From Constrictibacter sp. MBR-5 (GTDB taxonomy: Bacteria > Pseudomonadota > Alphaproteobacteria > JAJUGE01): a DNA stretch of 64,000 nucleotides. This document shows positions 6,912-15,687 of the stretch, in pieces; the stretch's first letter is position 1; every line of letters starts with the position of its first letter. The notes below the pieces were generated by a model. It was not told the DNA's origin and did no database searches. It saw nothing but the letters and a program-made list of their open reading frames with translations. Made by a program: the position numbers and the translations under genes. Location of the stretch: assembly GCF_040549485.1 (NCBI RefSeq), contig NZ_JBEPTK010000001.1, positions 434,001 through 498,000 on the forward strand, in the 5' to 3' direction.

Positions 6912-8324
6912 TTAGGCCAGCCAGTCGCCGATCAGCATCTCCACCGCCCGGTCGAGCCGCAGGTGCGGCCACGGCCCGGCGGGATCGAGGCCCGGCGGCG
7001 GCAGGAAGCGGGCGATGCGGAAACTGTCCCGCGCCCCCCAGGGCCCCCGGTCGGCCGGTCCGCGGTCAGTGAGCCCGGGATCGAGACGGCCGGGAAAGTG
7101 CGCCACGTCGCGCAGAGCATCTTCGGTACGGCCTGCGACATAACGCCGGTCCTCGTCCTTCGACAGCACCTCGCGCGTCGCCCGCAGGGCGGCGAGGCTG
7201 ATCACGTCGAGTTCGGCACCGCGATAGGCTGTGCGGCGGATGCTCTCGCCCAGGCTGCGGCGCAGCAGGTCCTCCATCGCCGGATGCTGGTCCGACGGCA
7301 GGTGGTCGGCCTTGCTGGCGGCGAACAGGACGCGGTCGATGCGCGGGCTGAGCCAGCGCGGCAGCCAGCCGGACCCGCCGATCGCCAGCGCCTTCAGCAC
7401 GGCGTCGAGCGACTGCGACACCTCGGCGAGCGGACGCCCGCCGGCGCTCATGTGCGCGCCCAGGTCGACCAGCACGACCTGACGGTCGAGCCGGGCGAAA
7501 TGGCGCTCGTGGAAGGCCTTCACGACATGGCTGCGATAGGCGCGGTAGCGCTCCTCCATCAGCGTGCGCAGGGAACTGCGTGCGGGACGCGCGCCGGGCG
7601 CCTCGGGGGGCAGCGGGCAGAAGGTCAGCAGCGGCGAGCCTTCCAGCTCGCCCGGCAGCAGGAAGCGGCCGGGACCGAGCAGCGTCGCCCTGCCCTCCGC
7701 CGCGCGGCGGGCACGCAGATACGCGGTGTAGCGGCCGGCGGCCTCCAGCGCCGCGGTCTCCGCGGCGGGATCGGGGGCGTCGGGGTCGAGCGTGTCGAGA
7801 TGTTCCAGCCAGGGTGCGGCGAAGGCATCCGCCGCCGGCTGGCGCGCCAGGGCCAGCGCCCCGGCCGACCATTCGGCGAAGGAGCGGTCGAGCAGCGTCA
7901 GGTCGAGCAGCCACTCGCCCGGATAGTCGAACAGGTCGAGATGCAGCAGCCGGTCGCCGAAGGCCGAGACGAGCCCGGTCGGCCGGTAGCGGATCGAGAC
8001 GCGCAGTTCGGCGATCGAGCGCGTGCTCTGCGGCCAGGCCGGCTTGCCGTCGCCGTTCGCGGCATGCCCGGTCAGCTGCGCGACGCAGGCCTCGTAAGGG
8101 AAGCGCGGCAGGTCCTGGGACGGTTGCGGCCGCAGCACCGCCACGTCGAGCCGCTCCTCGCCGACGACGGACAGGCGCGTCATGCGCGCCGGATGCAGCA
8201 GGCCGTGCACGAGGCTGGTGATGAAGACGGTCTTGCCAGCGTCGCTCAACCCGGTCACGCCGAGCCTCACCCGGCGCTCGGTCAAGCCGCGGCCGATGTC
8301 CAGTGCCTGGTCGAACAGGTTCAT
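6912..8324 (-). CDS. ycjX: YcjX family P-loop NTPase (DUF463)
   Basis: The 470-residue protein carries a Walker A motif at residues 25-32 (GLSDAGKT) and the YcjX features RLGVTGLSDAGKTVFITSLV, LHLDLFDYPGEWLLDL (Walker B-like DxxG region) and a C-terminal DAL-RDVAHFPGRLDPG segment. YcjX is a GTP-binding protein related to dynamin-like/Ras-like GTPases, widely co-inherited with YcjF. Length matches the family (about 465). It is the first gene of the ycjX-PAS-ycjF-GNAT row on the minus strand. Its cellular role is unresolved; envelope stress is the usual suggestion. Confidence 0.88.
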   Translation of the reverse strand: MNLFDQALDIGRGLTERRVRLGVTGLSDAGKTVFITSLVHGLLHPARMTRLSVVGEERLDVAVLRPQPSQDLPRFPYEACVAQLTGHAANGDGKPAWPQSTRSIAELRVSIRYRPTGLVSAFGDRLLHLDLFDYPGEWLLDLTLLDRSFAEWSAGALALARQPAADAFAAPWLEHLDTLDPDAPDPAAETAALEAAGRYTAYLRARRAAEGRATLLGPGRFLLPGELEGSPLLTFCPLPPEAPGARPARSSLRTLMEERYRAYRSHVVKAFHERHFARLDRQVVLVDLGAHMSAGGRPLAEVSQSLDAVLKALAIGGSGWLPRWLSPRIDRVLFAASKADHLPSDQHPAMEDLLRRSLGESIRRTAYRGAELDVISLAALRATREVLSKDEDRRYVAGRTEDALRDVAHFPGRLDPGLTDRGPADRGPWGARDSFRIARFLPPPGLDPAGPWPHLRLDRAVEMLIGDWLA

Positions 8325-8423
8325 GCGCCGGCGTCAGCCTCTTCCCGCACGGCCACGCCGGCCGGGTCTTCGGATCGCAGTGTCGACCCGAAGAGATGGG
8401 GACGCTCGGCAGGAGTGCCTAGG

Positions 8424-9458
8424 CTATGCCTCGGCCGCCCCCTTCGACCCGGGCGGCTTGAGCACGTCGTAGTTTCGGTTCTTGTACCAGGTCATGTACT
8501 GGAGATAGGTCGTCGGCTCGAACCTCGGCGGGTGGTCGGCGTCGATGGTGGTGGGGACGGCGGTGATGGGCCAGTCGATGTTGCAGTCGAAGAAGAACGG
8601 GATCGCATAGCGCTCGCGGCCGGAGCGGTTGATGACGCGGTGGGGCGTGGCGAGGAGGCGGTCGTTCGACCAACGGCGCAGCATCTCGCCGCCGTTCACG
8701 ATGAAGCTGCCCGGGATCGACGGCGCGTCGATCCAGTCGCCGCCGCGCGTGCGAATGGAGAGGCCAGGGATCTCGTTCTGAGCGAGCAGCGTCATGAAAC
8801 TGCTGTCGACATGCGGGGCGATGCCGAACTCGCCCTCCTCGACCACGTCCTGACGCGGATAGTGGGTCATGCGCAGGTTGAACTGGGGATCGCGGAAGGG
8901 CTCGTCGAAGAAGTCGGGCGGCATGCCGAGCACCGTCGCGTAGAGCGGCAGCAGCGACGTCGCGAGCCGCTCCAGCGCGTCGCAATAGGCCACAACCGTG
9001 GCGCGGAAGTCCGGCATGTCGGTCGGATCGGGCCACTGGTTCGCCGGGCGGAAGGGCTTGCCCGCCAACACGTCGGGATGGTCGGGCGGCAGGTCACGCT
9101 TGATGAACAGCGCCTCGTTCAGGTTGCCCTTGGTGTTCCTGTTGATCTCCGAGGTGCGCAGCGTGTCGCCGCGCATCGGCAGGTAGCCCACCGCCTGCTC
9201 GTTGAACTTCATCCGCATCTTCGTATCGAGCGGCTGGGCATGGAAGGCGGCCGCCGCGGCGAAGGCGGCGTCGATCAGCGCTTGCGGCACGCCGTGGTTC
9301 ACGACGAAATAGAAGCCGACGTCGGTGAGCGCGTGTCTCAACGCATCGGCGGTGCGTGCCAGCGCACCTGCCTCGCCCGCCAGGTAGGGACCGAGGTCGA
9401 TGACGGGAATGGCGCTCGCCGGCGCCTCTGATGCGATGGAAGGGGCACTGGCTGTCAT
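8424..9458 (-). CDS. 2-oxoglutarate/Fe(II)-dependent oxygenase (isopenicillin N synthase-like)
   Basis: I set the start at ATG 9458 (GGAGGATGCC just upstream), giving 344 residues. The N-terminal DIOX_N region (IPVIDLGPYLAG, then DVGFYFVVNHGVP) and the double-stranded beta-helix core are clear. Iron ligands are His216 and Asp218 (APHVDSSF) and His273 (TPHRVIN). The 2-oxoglutarate arginine is in ERYAIPFFF, where the usual R-x-S is R-x-A. These enzymes hydroxylate, desaturate or cleave small organic molecules; the substrate here is unknown. It lies 71 bases after cioB on the same strand and may be on the oxidase transcript. Confidence 0.85.
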   Translation of the reverse strand: MTASAPSIASEAPASAIPVIDLGPYLAGEAGALARTADALRHALTDVGFYFVVNHGVPQALIDAAFAAAAAFHAQPLDTKMRMKFNEQAVGYLPMRGDTLRTSEINRNTKGNLNEALFIKRDLPPDHPDVLAGKPFRPANQWPDPTDMPDFRATVVAYCDALERLATSLLPLYATVLGMPPDFFDEPFRDPQFNLRMTHYPRQDVVEEGEFGIAPHVDSSFMTLLAQNEIPGLSIRTRGGDWIDAPSIPGSFIVNGGEMLRRWSNDRLLATPHRVINRSGRERYAIPFFFDCNIDWPITAVPTTIDADHPPRFEPTTYLQYMTWYKNRNYDVLKPPGSKGAAEA

Positions 9459-9529
9459 GGCATCCTCCTGTTCGCCGGAATCATGCACAGGTCGAGCCAG
9501 CCGCCCTCTCCTCCCCTCTCGAACGAACC

Positions 9530-10534
9530 TCAGTGATAGCCGGCGTGCGGGTCGACCTTGCCGCGGAACACCCAGTAGGCATAGGCGGTGTAGCCCAGCA
9601 CGAAGGGCATCATGATCGCCACGCCGACCAGCATGAAGAGCTGCGTCTCGGGCGGCGACGCGGCGTCCCAGATCGTGATGTCGGGCGGCACGATGTTGGG
9701 GAACAGGCTGATCGCGAGACCCGCATAGCCGAGCAGGAACAGGAACAGGGTCAGCAGGAACGGCAGCCGCTCCCGGTCGGTGAGCAGCGCGCGCACCAGC
9801 CAGAGGGTGGCGAGCACGACCAGGATCGGCACCGGCGAGAGGTAGAGGATGTTCGGCCAGGAGAACCAGCGCCGGCCGATATCCGCATCGAGCAGCGGCA
9901 CCCACAGGCTGACCGCCACCATGAAACCGAGCACGGCGATCAGCAGAGGCATCGACACCCTGTAGGCCCAGCGCTGCAGCGGCCCGTCGGTCTTCATGAT
10001 GATCCAGGTCGAGCCGAGCAGGGCGTAGCCGGCCGTCACGCCGAAGCCGACCAGGATGCTGAACGGCGTCAGCCAGTCGAAGGGGCCGCCCGCATAGGAG
10101 CGGTCGACGACCTCGAACCCCTGGACGAAGGCACCCAGGACGACGCCCTGGGAGAAGGCGGCGACCAGAGAGCCGAGACAGAAGGCCCAGTTCCAGACGA
10201 ACTTGCCGCGGATCGCCTTGAAACGGAATTCGAAGGCGACGCCGCGGAAGACCAGCGCCACCAGCATCACGATGATCGGCAGGTAGAGCGCCGGCAGCAG
10301 CGTGGCATAGGCCAGCGGATAGACCCCGAGGAGGCCGCCGCCACCGAGCACCAGCCACGTCTCGTTGCCATCCCAGACGGGCGCCACCGAGTTCATCATG
10401 ATGTCGCGTTCGTCGTCGGTGGGCACCGTCTGAAACAGGATGCCGATGCCGAGGTCGAAACCGTCCATCAGCACGTACATGCAGACGGCGAAGGCGATCA
10501 CCCCGGCCCAGATCAGCGGCAGGTCGAGTTCCAT
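9530..10534 (-). CDS. cioB: Cytochrome bd-type quinol oxidase subunit II (CioB/CydB)
   Basis: The 334-residue protein is CydB: it begins MELDLPLIWAGVIAFAVCMYVLMDGFDLGIGIL, with the conserved MDGFDLG motif, and has about eight transmembrane helices including WVPLLD and the final TAYAYWVFRGKVD. Subunit II supports the heme-bearing subunit I in the inner membrane. It follows cioA by 11 bases. I see no cydX-sized gene behind it and no cydCD nearby; CIO-type oxidases often lack both neighbours. Confidence 0.93.
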   Translation of the reverse strand: MELDLPLIWAGVIAFAVCMYVLMDGFDLGIGILFQTVPTDDERDIMMNSVAPVWDGNETWLVLGGGGLLGVYPLAYATLLPALYLPIIVMLVALVFRGVAFEFRFKAIRGKFVWNWAFCLGSLVAAFSQGVVLGAFVQGFEVVDRSYAGGPFDWLTPFSILVGFGVTAGYALLGSTWIIMKTDGPLQRWAYRVSMPLLIAVLGFMVAVSLWVPLLDADIGRRWFSWPNILYLSPVPILVVLATLWLVRALLTDRERLPFLLTLFLFLLGYAGLAISLFPNIVPPDITIWDAASPPETQLFMLVGVAIMMPFVLGYTAYAYWVFRGKVDPHAGYH

Positions 10535-10545
10535 GACGTCCCCCC

Positions 10546-11943
10546 TTATTCGGCCGGCTCGATGCGTTCGGTCGGCTGCGACAGGGGCCGCATCGGCGTG
10601 CCCGGGATCGGCCGCGAATGGTCCTCCGGTGTCGGTGCCGCCGGACCGATCGAGATCATCCGCAGCATGTACCAGGTGCCGGCACCGAAGATCGCGAGGT
10701 AGGCCACGACGAACAGTGCCAGCGAGAAGCCGATGCTGGTGCCCGGCACCGGCGAGGACGCGTCGGCCGTGCGCATGAGCCCGTAGACGATGTAGGGCTG
10801 ACGCCCGACCTCGGCGACGAACCAGCCCGCCAGGACGGCGACGAAGCCGGATGGCGTCATCAGCATCCAGAACGTCTTGAACCAGCGTGTTTCATAGAGG
10901 CGCTTGCGCCACAGGAGCCAGGCCCCGAAGAGCCCGGCGAAAGCCATCAGGAAACCGAGCGCCAGCATGACCCGGAAGGACCAGAAGACGATGGCGACGG
11001 GCGGGCGTTCCTCGACCGGCCAGTCCTTCAGTCCCTGCACCTCGCCCTGCAGCTCGTGGGTCAGGATCAAGCTGCTGGCGTAGGGGATCTTCAGGGCGAA
11101 GCGCGTCTCCTCCCGCGCCTCGTCCGGCCAGCCGAACAGAATGAACGGGATGCCGGGGCCGGTATCCCAATGGCCCTCCATCGCGGCGACCTTGCTCGGC
11201 TGATGCTCCAGCATTTTCAGGCCGGTCATGTCGCCGATCACGATCTGCAGCGGGGCGAAGATTGCGGCGAAGCCCACCGCCATGCCCAGCATGATCCGCG
11301 ACTCGGCGATATGGCGACCGCGCAGCAGGTACCATGCCGCGACGCCGCCGATGACAAAGCAGGTCGTCAGGTAGGCGGCAGAGACCATGTGCGCGAGGCG
11401 GATCGGGAAGGACGGATTGAACACCACCGCCCACCAATCCAGGGCGTAGAAGATGCCGTCGCGCAGCTCATAGCCGGCCGGCGTCTGCATCCAGCTGTTC
11501 GCCGAGATGATCCAGAAGGTCGAAACCAGCGTGCCGACCGCGACCGCGCAGGTGGAAAAGAAATGCAGACCGCGGCTGACGCGGCCGGCGCCGAACAGCA
11601 TGATCCCGAGGAATGTCGCCTCCAGGAAGAATGCCGTCAGCACTTCATAGCCGAGCAGCGGCCCGAGAACGTTGCCGGTGGCGTCGGAGAAGCGGCTCCA
11701 GTTCGTGCCGAACTGGTAGCTCATCACGATGCCCGACACGACGCCCATGCCGAACGACACGGCGAACAGCTTCACCCAGAAGCGGTAGAGCCGGATGTAG
11801 GTGTCGTTGCCGGTGCGCAGCCACTGCGCCTCCAGCACCGCGAGGAAACTCGCCAGCCCGATCGTGAAGGACGGGAAGAGGATGTGGAAGGAGATGGTGA
11901 AGGCGAACTGGATCCGCGCGAGGAGGAGAGGATCGAGCTCCAT
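10546..11943 (-). CDS. cioA: Cytochrome bd-type quinol oxidase subunit I, cyanide-insensitive type (CioA/CydA)
   Basis: This 465-residue subunit I reduces oxygen to water using quinol. Visible ligands and key residues are His20 (heme b595), His185 and Met326 (heme b558), Glu100 and Glu108 in helix III, and the quinol-site Lys251/Glu256 in QPSKVAAME. The Q-loop between about 240 and 320 is short, which places it in the cyanide-insensitive (CIO) class rather than the long-loop E. coli CydA class. Nine transmembrane helices fit. The enzyme allows respiration under low oxygen or when the aa3 oxidase (31-39 kb here) is inhibited. Inhibitor resistance itself is inferred from the class. Confidence 0.94.
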   Translation of the reverse strand: MELDPLLLARIQFAFTISFHILFPSFTIGLASFLAVLEAQWLRTGNDTYIRLYRFWVKLFAVSFGMGVVSGIVMSYQFGTNWSRFSDATGNVLGPLLGYEVLTAFFLEATFLGIMLFGAGRVSRGLHFFSTCAVAVGTLVSTFWIISANSWMQTPAGYELRDGIFYALDWWAVVFNPSFPIRLAHMVSAAYLTTCFVIGGVAAWYLLRGRHIAESRIMLGMAVGFAAIFAPLQIVIGDMTGLKMLEHQPSKVAAMEGHWDTGPGIPFILFGWPDEAREETRFALKIPYASSLILTHELQGEVQGLKDWPVEERPPVAIVFWSFRVMLALGFLMAFAGLFGAWLLWRKRLYETRWFKTFWMLMTPSGFVAVLAGWFVAEVGRQPYIVYGLMRTADASSPVPGTSIGFSLALFVVAYLAIFGAGTWYMLRMISIGPAAPTPEDHSRPIPGTPMRPLSQPTERIEPAE

Positions 11944-12289
11944 GGGCTGGCTCCGAACCGCGTGCAGCGTGACCGTGAGCTTAGACTACCAGGGGCCCCT
12001 GCCAACCCACCCCGCGCCCTTGCGACGAATGGGCACTGCCGGGCGGATCGCCCGCGCCGATCGAAGAAAAACGGGGCGACGCACGATTGTCTGGAATAGA
12101 ACGCTGGGCGGTGCGTTCACAGAGCAAGATGCGCGTCGCGCGACACGCCGCCGGCAACGGCGGCGGAGGGCCTGCCGGCAACGGCCCCCAGCGGACGGCA
12201 GCCCGGCGCGGCGCGCATCCCTCCTCCAAGGCCGTACCTTCCGACGCCGGATCGAAATGCGAACCGCGCGTCGGACTTTTCTCGGCCGA
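11944..12289. other. Gene-free divergent intergenic region between cioA and arsR
   Basis: About 350 bases separate the start of cioA (minus strand) from the arsR operator. It must hold the cioAB promoter and the upstream part of the arsR promoter. Two copies of GCCGGCAACGGC lie near 12150 and 12175. I see no Fnr-type TTGAT-N4-ATCAA box, no convincing small gene and no RNA element. Confidence 0.5.
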
Positions 12290-12313
12290 ATATTTCCATT
12301 ATTGTGGAGATAT
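12290..12313. promoter_or_regulatory. ArsR-type operator overlapping the arsR start codon
   Basis: ATATTTCCA (12290-12298), six bases, and TGGAGATAT (12305-12313) form a 9-6-9 inverted repeat with one mismatch. Its right arm contains the GGAG ribosome binding site and the first two bases of the arsR start codon. It is AT-rich in GC-rich surroundings. The second ars operon has a perfect repeat of the same geometry in the same place (14765-14788), which supports a binding site for the ArsR proteins. Confidence 0.7.
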
Positions 12314-12635
12314 GGAGAAGAAGACGGCCATAGCCGCGCTGGCGGCGCTCGCCCAGGAAACCAGGCTCGACATCTTCCGCCTGCTCGTCCAGGCGGGCGG
12401 CGGCGGGATGCCCGCCGGCCTGATCGCGGAGCGGCTCGCCCTGCCATCGGCCACGCTCTCCTTCCATCTGAACCAGTTGAAGCATGCCGGACTGGTGACG
12501 TTCCGACGCGAGGGACGGTCGCTGATCTATGTCGCGGAGTACGACGCGATGAACGGCCTGCTCGCCTTTCTCACGGAGAACTGCTGCCAGGGCGAACGCG
12601 CCCCGTGCGGCGGTCCCGGCCCTCTGAACGCATGA
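12312..12635 (+). CDS. arsR: ArsR/SmtB family metalloregulator
   Basis: Start ATG 12312 gives 107 residues. It is a winged-helix ArsR repressor: [18 protein letters not shown], then the recognition region [18 protein letters not shown] and the wing [11 protein letters not shown]. The C-terminus carries Cys91, Cys92 and Cys99 ([11 protein letters not shown]), the arrangement of the Acidithiobacillus-type arsenite sensor (adjacent Cys pair plus a later Cys) rather than the E. coli CxC helix site. It is the first gene of arsR-arsH-MFS and its stop overlaps the arsH start (ATGA). It should repress its own operon and release on trivalent arsenic. Confidence 0.92.
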   Translation: MEKKTAIAALAALAQETRLDIFRLLVQAGGGGMPAGLIAERLALPSATLSFHLNQLKHAGLVTFRREGRSLIYVAEYDAMNGLLAFLTENCCQGERAPCGGPGPLNA

Positions 12636-13429
12636 AGGAAACGACCGTGGCTGCAGACGCCGCCGATCGCATCACCCGCCTGTGCCCCCTGCCCGACCCC
12701 GACCGGCTGCCGGCCCTCGACCGCCGCCATGCGTCCGTGCCGGCCGGTGCGGGCCTCGGCCCCGACGCGCATCCGCCGCGGATCCTGCTGCTCTACGGGT
12801 CGCTGCGCGAGCGCTCCTATTCGCGCCTCGTCGTCGAGGAGGCGGCGCGGCTGGTGCGCTTCTTCGGCGGCGAGCCGCGCATCTTCGATCCGTCCGACCT
12901 GCCGCTGCCGGGACAGATACCTGGGGACGACCATCCGGCGGTGGCGGAACTGCGGGCGCTGTCGATCTGGTCGGAAGGGCAGATCTGGTGCAGCCCGGAA
13001 CGGCATGGTCAGATCACCGGCGTGATGAAGACTCAGATCGACCATCTGCCCCTGAGCATCGGCGGGATCCGGCCCACGCAGGGCCGGACGCTGGCGGTCA
13101 TGCAGGTCTCCGGCGGATCGCAGTCGTTCAATGCGGTGAACACCCTGCGCCTGCTCGGCCGCTGGATGCGGATGCTCACCATGCCGAACCAGTCGAGCGT
13201 GGCGAAGGCCTATGACGAGTTCGACGCGGACGGCCGCATGCGCCCCTCGGCCTATTACGAACGGATCGTCGACGTGGTCGAGGAACTGATGCGCTTCACA
13301 CTTCTCACCCGCCCGCACGTCGCGACGCTGACCGACCGCTATTCCGAGCGCGTGGCGGCGGACCGGGCGCCGACGGGCCCGGATCTCTCGGCGATCGCGA
13401 TCGCGCCGCAGCGCGCGACGGGACGCTAG
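12632..13429 (+). CDS. arsH: ArsH, NADPH-dependent FMN reductase / organoarsenical oxidase
   Basis: The ATG at 12632 overlaps the arsR stop, giving 265 residues. The flavodoxin-like fold shows the FMN-binding loop [21 protein letters not shown] cut as GSLRERSYS, and the ArsH signatures PEWSCPERHG-like [37 protein letters not shown] and [10 protein letters not shown]. ArsH oxidises trivalent methyl- and aromatic arsenicals to the less toxic pentavalent forms using NADPH and FMN, in the cytoplasm. Its length is slightly above the usual 230-250. The MFS gene follows four bases later. Confidence 0.93.
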   Translation: MKETTVAADAADRITRLCPLPDPDRLPALDRRHASVPAGAGLGPDAHPPRILLLYGSLRERSYSRLVVEEAARLVRFFGGEPRIFDPSDLPLPGQIPGDDHPAVAELRALSIWSEGQIWCSPERHGQITGVMKTQIDHLPLSIGGIRPTQGRTLAVMQVSGGSQSFNAVNTLRLLGRWMRMLTMPNQSSVAKAYDEFDADGRMRPSAYYERIVDVVEELMRFTLLTRPHVATLTDRYSERVAADRAPTGPDLSAIAIAPQRATGR

Positions 13430-13433
13430 GCGG

Positions 13434-14675
13434 ATGCCGGACGCGCGAACGGGCGGAAAGACGAGCGGAAAGACGGGCGACCGGCGCCGCGCCGTCATCG
13501 TCACCGCGCTCGGCTGCGGGCAGATCATCGCCTGGGGCTCGACCTATTACCTCACGGCCGTCCTGGCCGGGCCGATCGTCGCGGATACCGGCTGGCCGGC
13601 GGGCTGGGTGGTCGGCGCCCTGTCGATCGGCCTGCTGATCTCCGGGCTCGTATCGCCACGCGTCGGCCACCTGATCGACCGCCACGGCGGCCGCCCGGTA
13701 CTCTCCGGCAGCGCACTGCTCCTCGCCGGCGGCCTCCTGACGCTGGGGCTGGCGCCGTCGCTGCCGGTATTCGTCGTCGGCTGGATCGTCATCGGCGTCG
13801 GCATGGGGATGGGCCTGTACGACCCGGCCTTCTCGGCGCTCGGGCGCATCTACGGGACGGACGCGCGCGCCGCCATCACGATGGTGACGCTCTATGGCGG
13901 CTTCGCCAGCACCGTCTGCTGGCCGTTCAGCGCCTTCCTGGTCGAGACCGTGGGATGGCGCGGCACCTGCCTGACCTACGCCGCCATCGCGCTCGCCGTG
14001 CTGCTGCCGCTCTACTGGTTCGGCATGCCGCGCGAGGCGCGGCGCGTGGACGACGCGCCGAGCGCCGACGGCAGCGCGCCGGTGCGCGGACGGGTGCGAC
14101 CGGACCAGCGGGTGGCCTTCGTGCTGCTGGCGGCCGGCTTCACCATCGCCGCGATGATCATGACCGTCCTCGCCGTGCACCTGCTGACCCTGCTGCAGGC
14201 CCAGGGCCTGACGCTGGCCGCGGCGGTGGCCCTCGGCACGCTGCTCGGGCCGGCGCAGGTCGGCGCCCGCATCCTGGAGGCCGCCTTCGGCCGCAACCGG
14301 CACCCGATCTGGAGCCTGCTGGTCTCGACGCTGCTGGTGCTGGTCGGCATCTTCATGCTGATCGGCGCGCCGGGCATCGCCGCGGCGGGCATCGTGCTGT
14401 ACGGCGCCGGCAGCGGCATCCGCTCGATCGCACGCGGCACCGTCCCGCTCGCCCTCTTCGGCCGCGAGGGCTACGCGATCCTGATGGGCAAGCTCTCGCT
14501 GCCGACGCTGGTGGCGCAGGCGGCGTCGCCGATGGTCGGCGCGCTGCTGATCGAGGCGTTCGGATCGGGCGGGACGCTGCTTGCCCTCGCCGTGGCGGCC
14601 GCGTTCAACACGGTGCTCGTGCTGATGCTGTTCCCGATCGCCTTCCGGAGCGAAGCCGGCGCGCCGGCGCCGTAG
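13434..14675 (+). CDS. MFS transporter in the ars operon (candidate arsenical exporter, ArsK-like)
   Basis: The 413-residue protein is a 12-helix major facilitator. Visible family marks are the loop 2-3 motif GHLIDRHGGRPVL and repeated Gly-rich helices such as WIVIGVGMGMGLYDPAFSALG. It starts four bases after arsH and so is in the arsR operon. MFS proteins of the ArsK type exported arsenite, antimonite and trivalent organoarsenicals in Agrobacterium; assignment to that function is inferred from context and from the absence of arsB, acr3 or arsP here. It is distinct from ArsJ at 16731. A cysteine survey shows Cys in helix 1 (ALGCGQI) and near WRGTCLTY. Confidence 0.75.
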   Translation: MPDARTGGKTSGKTGDRRRAVIVTALGCGQIIAWGSTYYLTAVLAGPIVADTGWPAGWVVGALSIGLLISGLVSPRVGHLIDRHGGRPVLSGSALLLAGGLLTLGLAPSLPVFVVGWIVIGVGMGMGLYDPAFSALGRIYGTDARAAITMVTLYGGFASTVCWPFSAFLVETVGWRGTCLTYAAIALAVLLPLYWFGMPREARRVDDAPSADGSAPVRGRVRPDQRVAFVLLAAGFTIAAMIMTVLAVHLLTLLQAQGLTLAAAVALGTLLGPAQVGARILEAAFGRNRHPIWSLLVSTLLVLVGIFMLIGAPGIAAAGIVLYGAGSGIRSIARGTVPLALFGREGYAILMGKLSLPTLVAQAASPMVGALLIEAFGSGGTLLALAVAAAFNTVLVLMLFPIAFRSEAGAPAP

Positions 14676-14764
14676 GCCGCGGGGCACGGTCCGACCGATC
14701 CGCAGACGAGAGGCCGCCGCAGCGATCTGCCCGGCCCGCCGTTTTTGCGTCTTCCATTGATTCT

Positions 14765-14788
14765 ATAATTCATGTATCGATGAATTAT
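14765..14788. promoter_or_regulatory. Perfect ArsR-type operator overlapping the arsR/arsC start codon
   Basis: ATAATTCAT (14765-14773), six bases, and ATGAATTAT (14780-14788) form a perfect 9-6-9 palindrome. The right arm ends on the first two bases of the ATG at 14787. No ribosome binding site stands between the palindrome and the start, so the message may begin close to the start codon. Geometry and position equal those of the operator at 12290-12313. Confidence 0.75.
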
Positions 14789-15662
14789 GGAACACGAAGG
14801 CTTCGCCGCGACCCTCTCCGCCCTCGGGCATCCGACCCGGCTGTCGGTCTTCCGCCTGCTGTCGCGCCGTGCCCCGGGCGGGGTGCCGGCGACCGAGATC
14901 GCCGAGGCCGTCGGGGTGGCACCCAACACGCTGTCGGTGCATGTCGACATCCTGACCAGAACCGGCCTGATCGAGCGCCAGCGTCAGGGCCGCTCGCTGC
15001 TGTACCGGCTGAACGTCGAGGGCGCGGGCGCGCTGATCGACTATCTCGCCGGCGACTGCTGCCAGGGCCGGCCCGACATCTGCGCGCCGCTCTACAACCG
15101 TGCCGCCAACCTGAACCTGCCGGGGAGTGCCCAAGCGATGGTACCGGACAGACCGCTCAACGTGCTCTTCATCTGCACCGGCAATTCCGCCCGCTCGATC
15201 TTCGCCGAGGCGATCCTGAACCGGATCGCCGGCGGCAAGTTCCGGGCGTTTTCGGCCGGAACGCACGCCTATTCGGAGCTCAATCCGCGTGCCGTGGAGC
15301 TGCTGCGGCGCAACGGCTACGACGTTTCGGGCCTGCGGTCGAAGCACGTCGCGGAGTTCCAGGCGCCCGGCGCGCCGGCGATGGACTTCGTGTTCACCGT
15401 CTGCGACCGGTCGGCCAACGAGGACTGCCCGCCCTGGCCGGGGCAGCCGATGACCGGCCACTGGGGCGTACCCGACCCGGTCAAGGTGGAGGGCACCGAC
15501 GCCGAGAAGGCCCTGGCCTTCACCGAGGCCTTCCGGATGCTCTACCACCGCATTTCGGCCTTCGCCGCCCTGCCCTTCGACACGCTCGACCGCATGTCGC
15601 TGCAGAAGCAGATCGACCGCATCGCCCTGGACTCCGGCACGCCGGCCGCGGCCGCAGGCTGA
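14787..15662 (+). CDS. ArsR-ArsC fusion: repressor domain joined to thioredoxin-type arsenate reductase
   Basis: One continuous 291-residue frame contains two modules. Residues 1-100 are an ArsR winged helix ([45 protein letters not shown]) ending with Cys91, Cys92 and Cys99. Residues 123-280 are a low-molecular-weight phosphatase/ArsC domain with the P-loop CTGNSARS (Cys130, Arg136), the shuttle cysteines Cys206 and Cys214, and HWGVPDP with the acid Asp230. The three-cysteine pattern and HWG-x-x-DP match the thioredoxin-linked ArsC group rather than plain tyrosine phosphatases. It would sense arsenite and reduce arsenate in one chain. It is followed 25 bases later by the GAPDH gene. Confidence 0.9.
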   Translation: MEHEGFAATLSALGHPTRLSVFRLLSRRAPGGVPATEIAEAVGVAPNTLSVHVDILTRTGLIERQRQGRSLLYRLNVEGAGALIDYLAGDCCQGRPDICAPLYNRAANLNLPGSAQAMVPDRPLNVLFICTGNSARSIFAEAILNRIAGGKFRAFSAGTHAYSELNPRAVELLRRNGYDVSGLRSKHVAEFQAPGAPAMDFVFTVCDRSANEDCPPWPGQPMTGHWGVPDPVKVEGTDAEKALAFTEAFRMLYHRISAFAALPFDTLDRMSLQKQIDRIALDSGTPAAAAG

Positions 15663-15687
15663 CCGCCGTAAACCGACAGGACTGTAC

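Noticed and set aside
6873-9431. A plus-strand frame of 852 codons opposite ycjX and the oxygenase
   Set aside because: It is antisense to two recognised genes, and is Arg/Gly/His/Gln-rich with no domain; long antisense frames are normal at this GC content.
14787-15662. ArsR-ArsC fusion as a sequencing or assembly artefact
   Set aside because: The frame is continuous with normal codon use through the linker, both domains are complete, and such fusions are known in ars operons.
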